From: an uncultured Corynebacterium sp.
GTDB taxonomy: Bacteria > Actinomycetota > Actinomycetes > Mycobacteriales > Mycobacteriaceae
Length of the DNA stretch: 11,504 bases
Assembly (NCBI GenBank): GCA_946222625.1
Contig: CAMILJ010000055.1
Coordinates: forward strand, 1 to 11,504
Reading direction: 5' to 3'
The notes beneath the pieces were generated by a model. It searched no databases. It had not been told where the DNA came from and saw nothing but the letters and a program-made list of their open reading frames with translations. This document shows, one piece after another, positions 6,434-11,504 of this stretch. Made by a program: the position numbers and the translations under genes. Numbering within the stretch: the first letter of the stretch is position 1; every line of letters begins with the position of its first letter.

Positions 6434-7996
6434 TTACTTCTGAACCTTCTCCGCTGCCTCCTCGAAGTCCAAGTCGTCGTTCTTCTCAACGAGCTTGGCC
6501 AGGCGGGAAGCCTCCTCGAATTCCTGGGTGACCTTCGCGTCTGGAGCCTTGGTGGCCAGGGAAACACCGACAGTCACGAGCAGGGCGGAGATGAAGCCCG
6601 GGACCAGCTCGTAGAGGGTATCGCCCAGCGGGCTCATGCCCCAGCCGATGGCCACGATGGCGCCGGTGAGCATACCGGCGACGGCGCCGGTGGAGTTGAG
6701 TCGCTTCCAGTACAGCGCCAGCAGGACGATTGGGCCGAAGGCGGAACCGAAGCCAGCCCAGGCGAAGCCAACTAGGCCCAGGATCGAATCCGACGGGTTG
6801 ATGGCCAGCACGGCGGCGATGATGGCGATGGCCACGACAGCGGTACGGGAGAGGTTGATCAGGACGTCCTGGCTCGGCTTCTTCTTAGCGAAGATGAGGT
6901 AGAGGTCCTCAATGAGGGAGGTGGAGACGACGAGCATCTGGGAGGACATCGTGGACATGATGGCCGCCAGAACGGCGGTCAGGACCAGACCAGCAAACAG
7001 CGGGTGGAACATGACCTGAGCCATGTCCAGGAAGATGGTCTCGTAGTTCTCCTGGTCAGTAATGGAGTGGTTGGTCTCAGTGAAGAAGACCGTGCCGGAG
7101 AGCGCGACGAAAATAGCGCCGATGAGGGAGATACCCATCCAGCTGACACCGTAGAAGCGGCCCGCGCGGGCGTCGGAAGGCTTACGCAGTGCCATGAAGC
7201 GCACGATGATGTGCGGCTGGCCAAAGTAGCCCAGGCCCCACGCCAGGTTACCGATGATGACCGCGGCGGAAACGCCGGAGAACAAGGAGAAGTAGTCGGG
7301 GTTCTCAATCACACCGCCGGTGGCGTACGGGTTCTCAGCGGCGAAGCTGAAGATTTCACTGGGGTTGTCCAGGGAGAAAAGCACCATGATCGGCACGATG
7401 ATCAGAGAGGCGAACATGAGCAGGCCCTGGACGGTATCGGTGTAGGACACCGCGAGGAAGCCGCCGACGAAGGTGTAGAAGACCGTCACGGCAGCCACGA
7501 CGAGCATGCCGACCAAGTAGTCGCCGCCGAAGCTGGACTCGAAGTAGCGGCCGCCGGCCACCATGCCGGAGGAGACGTAGAAGGTGAAGAAGAAGATGAT
7601 GATCGCCGCCGCGATAATGCGCAGCAAGCGCGACTTATCGTGCAGGCGGTTTTCAAAGAAGGAAGGAACGGTAATCGAGTTGCCGGCGATTTCGGAGTAG
7701 GAGCGCAGACGTGGCGCGACCCACTTCCAGTTGGCCCAAGCGCCGATGAGAAGGCCGATGGCCATCCATAGCTCGGACATGCCGGTCAGGAACAAAGCGC
7801 CCGGCAGGCCCATGAGCAACCAGCCGGACATATCTGAAGCGCCGGCGGATAGGGCGGCTACGAACGGGTGAAGCCCGCGGCCGGCGAGAACGTAGTCGTC
7901 GTACTCATCCGTCTGCTTGTAGCTCCAGAAGCCGATGGCGGCCATGGCAAGCAGGTAGATGATCATCGCAACGACATACCAAGTGGAGTCTTGCAC
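6434..7996 (-). CDS. putP: Na+/proline symporter PutP
   Basis: This 520-aa inner-membrane carrier of the solute:sodium symporter (SSS) family should take up L-proline with Na+, for use as nutrient or osmoprotectant. About 13 hydrophobic helices are visible. The N-terminal half matches E. coli PutP closely, including YVLAGRGLHPF and ALSAGASDMSGWLLMGLPGA. With the chosen start the key residues even keep E. coli numbering: Arg40, Asp55 (needed for Na+) and Ser57. The family signature GGFLAVSYTDTVQG follows in the middle, and the C-terminus is acidic and cytoplasmic (KLVEKNDDLDFEEAAEKVQK). The start is a GTG at 7996 because AAGGAGAG (8001-8008, minus strand) sits at ideal distance; an ATG at 8080 would add 28 residues unlike PutP. 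No proline dehydrogenase gene is nearby. A strong terminator follows, so the gene is a single unit, divergent from helZ. Confidence 0.95.
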   Translation of the reverse strand: MQDSTWYVVAMIIYLLAMAAIGFWSYKQTDEYDDYVLAGRGLHPFVAALSAGASDMSGWLLMGLPGALFLTGMSELWMAIGLLIGAWANWKWVAPRLRSYSEIAGNSITVPSFFENRLHDKSRLLRIIAAAIIIFFFTFYVSSGMVAGGRYFESSFGGDYLVGMLVVAAVTVFYTFVGGFLAVSYTDTVQGLLMFASLIIVPIMVLFSLDNPSEIFSFAAENPYATGGVIENPDYFSLFSGVSAAVIIGNLAWGLGYFGQPHIIVRFMALRKPSDARAGRFYGVSWMGISLIGAIFVALSGTVFFTETNHSITDQENYETIFLDMAQVMFHPLFAGLVLTAVLAAIMSTMSSQMLVVSTSLIEDLYLIFAKKKPSQDVLINLSRTAVVAIAIIAAVLAINPSDSILGLVGFAWAGFGSAFGPIVLLALYWKRLNSTGAVAGMLTGAIVAIGWGMSPLGDTLYELVPGFISALLVTVGVSLATKAPDAKVTQEFEEASRLAKLVEKNDDLDFEEAAEKVQK

Positions 7997-8238
7997 TGAT
8001 CTCTCCTTGAGATTGAGATTAAGAATAGGACTCATCCACGCTAACGAGGCAAAAGGCCCTACCCAACTGAAATTCGGCACCTTGACCAGTATTTGGTTAC
8101 CTTGGTCACAGCTTAATGTACGGTCTTACTGGTATTACGCCGTTATGTAACGAGACTGTAACAATTGCGAATTTGGGCAGGAATCGGGAACTTTCTGCAA
8201 CCCTTTCCCCACAAAGGTGTGCTGCTAGACTGGCCCCT
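7997..8238. promoter_or_regulatory. Divergent control region between putP and helZ
   Basis: The 242-base gap has the putP ribosome binding site AAGGAGAG (8001-8008, minus). A possible putP promoter is TATTCT (8022-8027, minus) with TTGCCT (8047-8052) 19 bases away. Regulatory-looking repeats are TGACCA/TGGTCA (8083-8088 and 8103-8108), GGTTAC/GGTCAC nine bases apart (8095, 8104), CGTTA-TG-TAACG (8141-8152) and GTAAC-N6-GTAAC (8147-8162). The helZ -10 box lies at the right end. Which gene each site serves is unknown. Confidence 0.5.
8147..8162. promoter_or_regulatory. GTAAC-N6-GTAAC direct repeat, possible response-regulator site
   Basis: Two perfect GTAAC pentamers start 11 bases apart (one helical turn). 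This layout is like boxes described for actinobacterial OmpR-type regulators such as MtrA and GlnR. The left half also belongs to the small palindrome CGTTATGTAACG (8141-8152). MtrA controls osmoregulatory carrier genes in C. glutamicum, so a link to putP is plausible, but the assignment is inference. Confidence 0.3.
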
Positions 8239-8239
8239 A
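8223..8239 (+). promoter_or_regulatory. Extended -10 box giving a probable leaderless start for helZ
   Basis: TGCTAGACT (8223-8231) is an extended -10 box (TGN-TAGACT). The ATG at 8239 is seven bases below it, where the transcript should begin. No Shine-Dalgarno precedes this ATG (the spacer is GGCCCCT), and the protein from here starts like its relatives. A leaderless mRNA is inferred. Confidence 0.55.
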
Positions 8240-11200
8240 TGGCTTCTTACCTGCTGCATGGCCTCTGGCTGCCCGTCTCCGGCCTGAGTCTATGGATCGA
8301 ACAGGTCGAAGGGCACAAGATCGTCATGCCCTCAGCAGTCCCGGAGGGAACTTTCCCGGATGTGGTCGATACCATCCTGAGCAAGAAGACCTTCCGCAAC
8401 CGAGCGCGCGTGTCCCTGCGCACACCGAAGGGCAAGGACGTTTCCCTGATGGTTCCCATGGCCATGTTCGCCCCGGATGAGGCAGTGGAAACACTGGCCA
8501 AACTGGAATACCTCGATACCGATAGCCAGGCGGTTTCGGCGAAACAGCGTGCAGCTATTGCGCCGGACCTCTTGTGGCTCATCCGCGCCTATCGCGGCCT
8601 TTACCGTTTCGTACGGGCCGGCCGCGTGACCATCCGCCTGTCCTATCAAGCAGGCGAGTGGTACCCGATGTGGCAGCTGGCATCCGGTCTGGGCGAGCGC
8701 AGCTGGCTGGCGGAAATGCTGGCTTCTGCGCCCGGCATCCTCTCCATTAATAACCGGGCTCTCTCGGATGATCTGGCCGATGAGCTCACGCACTGGATTG
8801 CCTATACCCAATTGCGCCCGCAGATCGATGCCCCACGCGCCGCGCCCTGGCATGAGTTCGCCCAGGCCTTGCTGAAAACCGCGCCGGTCAAGAAGGGGCG
8901 CGCCCAGCTGTTGCGTGGGCTTAACGAGTGGAAAGACTCTATTACTTCTGTCGACCTCCAGCTCGTCTTCCTCGTGGAAGAGCCGCCAAATGATAATGCC
9001 TCCGTCGAGGACGCAGCGTGGCCCATCCGCCTGCTGGTGCGCTCTGGCACCGATTCGCCAATGCCGGTGCGGCAGGAGCAGTTGGATCGGGGGAGCGTCG
9101 AGAAGCTGCGTGAGGCCCGCCGCCATGCCTTCGACGTGGCTCCGCGGCTAAAGTACAACTCCGCCCCGGCGAGCCGCAATGCAGGTGACTGGGACGTGTA
9201 CCTGACCACCGAGCAGCTCGTGGATTTTGTCACCCATGATGCGGCTGCCCTGCGCAAGGCCGGTTTCACCGTTCTGCTGCCCAAGTCCTGGTCCCATATG
9301 GAGACCAAGGCCAAGCTGGAAACCACGGAGGTCCGTGATCCGGCCGATGCCGCCACTAAGGCACACATCGGCATGGAGAAGCTGTTCAGCTATGACTGGA
9401 AGCTCTCGGTGGGTGACACGCAGCTTACCGACGCCGAAATGCACGAACTCATCTCCTCCAAGTCTGGGCTGATTCGTTTGCGCGGCGAGTGGGTCATGGC
9501 GGATACCCAGGCTCTGAACAAGATCTCGCAGTACATGCGCGAGTTGGCGGACACAGCCCGCAAGCGCGCGTTGAAGGAGCTGGAGCAGCTCGCTGCGACC
9601 GCGGAGATGGCCCGCCAGCTGGAGCAGCCTGGTTGGGAAGAGCTGGTGGCCGAGGTGGAGCGCCGCCGCAAGGAATTCAACGAGGGCGAGCAAGAAGAAG
9701 CGGTAACGCTTGCAGACTTGCGCGAGATGGCCTTGAAGTCCATGGCGGAGGACCCCGTGGCCTTCACCGGATCCGAGTGGCATACCTCGCTGCTCGGTGG
9801 GATGGATAGTACGGCACCCGACCGCGTGGAGATCCCCGATACGGTCCATGCCGAGCTGCGCGAGTACCAGCGCCGGGGTGTCGACTGGCTGTACTGGATG
9901 TCCCGCAACAACATCGGCGCGGTGCTGGCGGATGACATGGGCCTGGGCAAGACCCTGCAGCTGTTGTCCCTGCTGGCGGTAGAAAAGGCCGCCCACGAGG
10001 CAGAAGGGGAAGCAGAGGCGTGGAAACCCACCCTCGTCGTCGCACCGACCTCCGTGGTGGGCAACTGGGCTAGGGAAGCCAAGCGCTTCGTGCCCGACTT
10101 TAAGGTCATGGTGCAACACGGCACCGGGCGCCTGAAGGGCGAAGAGCTGGTCACGGCGGCGCAGAACGCCGATATCGTCATCACTTCCTATGGCACGGTA
10201 AGCCGTGACTTCCTGACCTTGAGCAAGGTGGAGTGGGACCGCGTGGTCCTCGATGAAGCCCAAGCGATCAAGAACGCCTCCACGCGCTCCTCCAAGGCCG
10301 TGCGCGCCATCCCCTCGCGGCACCGCGTGGCGCTGACCGGCACACCGATTGAAAACCGCCTGTCGGAAATGCGCTCCATCCTGGACTATTGCAACCCCGG
10401 GATCCTGGGCTCAGCTTCCTTCTTCCGCAACCACTTTGCCAAGGCCATCGAGCGCGAGGGCAGCGATGTTATGGCGGAGCGCCTGCGCCTGCTCACCGGC
10501 CCGTTTATCCTGCGCCGCCTCAAGACGGACCCGAATATCATCGATGACCTGCCGGAGAAGTCTGAGCAGATCATCACCGTGCGCATGACGGATGAGCAGG
10601 CCGCCCTCTACAAGGCCCTGGTCAATGACGTGGAGCAGGCCCTGGCGAAGAAGAAGGAGGGCATCTCGCGCCGCGGCCTCATCTTGGCTTCGCTGACCCG
10701 CATTAAGCAGATTTGTAATCACCCGGCCCACTTCTTGGCTGATGGCAGCGCTGTCACCATCAAGGGCAAGCACCGCTCGGGCAAGGTCGAGGAGCTCATG
10801 CGGATCATCGACCAGGCCATCGAATCTTCGGAGCGCGTACTGATCTTTACCCAGTACAAGGCCTTCGGTGACGTTCTCCAGCCTTACCTCTCTGAGCAGC
10901 TGGGCTGCGAGATTCCCTTCCTCCACGGCGGGGTGAGCAAGAACCGGCGCGACCAGATGGTGGAGGAATTCCAGGCCGCTAATGGTGCGCCCGTCATGCT
11001 GCTCTCTCTCAAGGCCGGTGGTACAGGCTTGAACCTCACGGCGGCGTCGATCGTCGTGCACATGGACCGCTGGTGGAACCCGGCGGTGGAAAACCAGGCC
11101 ACGGACCGCGCCTTCCGCATTGGCCAGCAGCGCAACGTGCAGGTGTACAAGATGATCACCGCCGGTACCTTGGAGGAATCCATCCAGGACATCCTCGACG

Positions 11201-11310
11201 GCAAGACGCAGCTGGCCGGGGCCGTCGTGGGCGAAGGCGAGGGCTGGCTCACTGAACTGAGCCCCGAGCAGCTGGCGGATCTCATGAGCTATAGGGAACA
11301 GGAGAAGTAA
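8239..11310 (+). CDS. helZ: SNF2/RapA-family DNA-dependent ATPase, HelZ-like
   Basis: This 1023-aa superfamily 2 protein is probably a translocase that moves along double-stranded nucleic acid and remodels bound proteins rather than a true unwinder. The N-terminus (MASYLLHGLWLPVSGLSLW) is the usual start of actinobacterial HelZ (M. tuberculosis Rv2101 is of similar length). Next come a bacterial SNF2-associated domain (about 310-440, with LTDAEMHELISSKSGLIRLR) and a charged, coiled-coil-like stretch (about 425-500). The motor has Walker A A564DDMGLGKT572, PTSVVGNW, the SNF2-type box D672EAQ, T700GTPIENR, LIFTQYK, SLKAGGTGLNLT, and motif VI RWWNPAVENQ to DRAFRIGQ with R957/R960. All motifs look intact. 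The frame is open from 8116, but 8239 was chosen from the protein start and the -10 box. The SWIM gene begins right after the stop, pointing to translational coupling and a joint function. Confidence 0.92.
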   Translation: MASYLLHGLWLPVSGLSLWIEQVEGHKIVMPSAVPEGTFPDVVDTILSKKTFRNRARVSLRTPKGKDVSLMVPMAMFAPDEAVETLAKLEYLDTDSQAVSAKQRAAIAPDLLWLIRAYRGLYRFVRAGRVTIRLSYQAGEWYPMWQLASGLGERSWLAEMLASAPGILSINNRALSDDLADELTHWIAYTQLRPQIDAPRAAPWHEFAQALLKTAPVKKGRAQLLRGLNEWKDSITSVDLQLVFLVEEPPNDNASVEDAAWPIRLLVRSGTDSPMPVRQEQLDRGSVEKLREARRHAFDVAPRLKYNSAPASRNAGDWDVYLTTEQLVDFVTHDAAALRKAGFTVLLPKSWSHMETKAKLETTEVRDPADAATKAHIGMEKLFSYDWKLSVGDTQLTDAEMHELISSKSGLIRLRGEWVMADTQALNKISQYMRELADTARKRALKELEQLAATAEMARQLEQPGWEELVAEVERRRKEFNEGEQEEAVTLADLREMALKSMAEDPVAFTGSEWHTSLLGGMDSTAPDRVEIPDTVHAELREYQRRGVDWLYWMSRNNIGAVLADDMGLGKTLQLLSLLAVEKAAHEAEGEAEAWKPTLVVAPTSVVGNWAREAKRFVPDFKVMVQHGTGRLKGEELVTAAQNADIVITSYGTVSRDFLTLSKVEWDRVVLDEAQAIKNASTRSSKAVRAIPSRHRVALTGTPIENRLSEMRSILDYCNPGILGSASFFRNHFAKAIEREGSDVMAERLRLLTGPFILRRLKTDPNIIDDLPEKSEQIITVRMTDEQAALYKALVNDVEQALAKKKEGISRRGLILASLTRIKQICNHPAHFLADGSAVTIKGKHRSGKVEELMRIIDQAIESSERVLIFTQYKAFGDVLQPYLSEQLGCEIPFLHGGVSKNRRDQMVEEFQAANGAPVMLLSLKAGGTGLNLTAASIVVHMDRWWNPAVENQATDRAFRIGQQRNVQVYKMITAGTLEESIQDILDGKTQLAGAVVGEGEGWLTELSPEQLADLMSYREQEK

Positions 11311-11504
11311 ATGGCACCGAAGAGTCCTGAGGACAACAACGTCATCTACGCCAACTTCGGCACCCGCAAGCGCGTGAGCACGCCGGAGGAGGTCAACCGC
11401 GTCGACCGCGTGCGCACCATGCAACCGGCGGCCACGCGCCTGCTCAACTTTGTCAACCAGCAAACGGATTCCGGCCGCATTCGCCGCGGGCGCCAGTACG
11501 CCAC
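11311..11504 (+). CDS. SWIM zinc-finger family protein, N-terminal part
   Basis: The ATG directly follows the helZ stop (TAAATG) and has a good ribosome binding site, AGGAGAAG, inside the last helZ codons. Sixty-four codons are present (MAPKSPEDNNVIYANFGTRK to GRIRRGRQYA) before the window ends. The RGRxYA motif after a Phe/Asn-rich helix is typical of the start of bacterial SWIM proteins, but the zinc-binding CxCx(n)CxH motif itself lies outside the window. SNF2-SWIM gene pairs are widespread (M. tuberculosis Rv2101-Rv2102, B. subtilis ywqA-ywqB), and context adds most of the confidence. The SWIM protein is thought to bind nucleic acid or protein and assist the ATPase. Confidence 0.75.
   Translation, partial: MAPKSPEDNNVIYANFGTRKRVSTPEEVNRVDRVRTMQPAATRLLNFVNQQTDSGRIRRGRQYA

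Noticed and set aside
7997..8080. Upstream extension of PutP by 28 residues to an ATG
   Set aside because: The GTG at 7996 has an ideal AAGGAGAG ribosome site and keeps E. coli PutP residue numbering; the extension is not PutP-like.
8116..8238. Upstream extension of helZ by 41 residues
   Set aside because: The added residues resemble no HelZ start, cross the putative regulatory repeats and the -10 box, and relatives begin at the MASYLLHGLW region.
9148..10323. Long minus-strand open frame (391 aa) opposite helZ
   Set aside because: It lies within the intact helicase motor region and shows no recognisable domain; it is an antisense shadow of biased codon use.

Overview
The window is dense, GC-rich DNA from an actinobacterium, most likely a Corynebacterium. 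The pointers are the histidine-utilisation order hutU-hutI, an E. coli-like PutP proline carrier, an actinobacterial HelZ-type SNF2 helicase followed by a SWIM-type gene, and several coding starts that sit directly below a -10 box without a Shine-Dalgarno sequence. The genus call is inference; the species cannot be decided from this sequence.

Layout. Bases 1-1307 (+) hold the last codons of urocanate hydratase (hutU) and a complete imidazolonepropionase (hutI), two consecutive steps of histidine breakdown. A short gap with a long AT-rich dyad then leads to a 518-aa AlbA_2/ATPase-like/winged-helix protein (1366-2922, +), probably an autoregulated transcriptional regulator. A large DEAD-box RNA helicase with an RGG-rich tail follows (2992-4986, +). 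It is closed by a two-way terminator shared with a convergent minus-strand group: a small four-helix membrane protein (5089-5532), a membrane-anchored HNH nuclease of the DUF1524 type (5580-6122), a 311-base gap with a symmetrical repeat element and the putP terminator, and the Na+/proline symporter PutP (6434-7996). A 242-base divergent control region separates putP from a HelZ-like SNF2 ATPase (8239-11310, +). The start of its partner gene, a SWIM zinc-finger protein, abuts it and runs off the window end.

How they work together. hutUI and putP both serve use of amino acids (histidine breakdown; proline uptake for nutrition or osmoprotection) but are not one operon. helZ and the SWIM gene look translationally linked, a pairing known across bacteria but of poorly understood function. 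The rest look like single transcription units. No phage, insertion sequence, CRISPR array, tRNA or rRNA was seen. The most interesting unexplained signals are the operator-like dyad before the AlbA_2 gene, the 14-bp-phased inverted repeat at 6211-6322, an Asn where HutI normally has its metal-binding Asp, and the HelZ-SWIM module.
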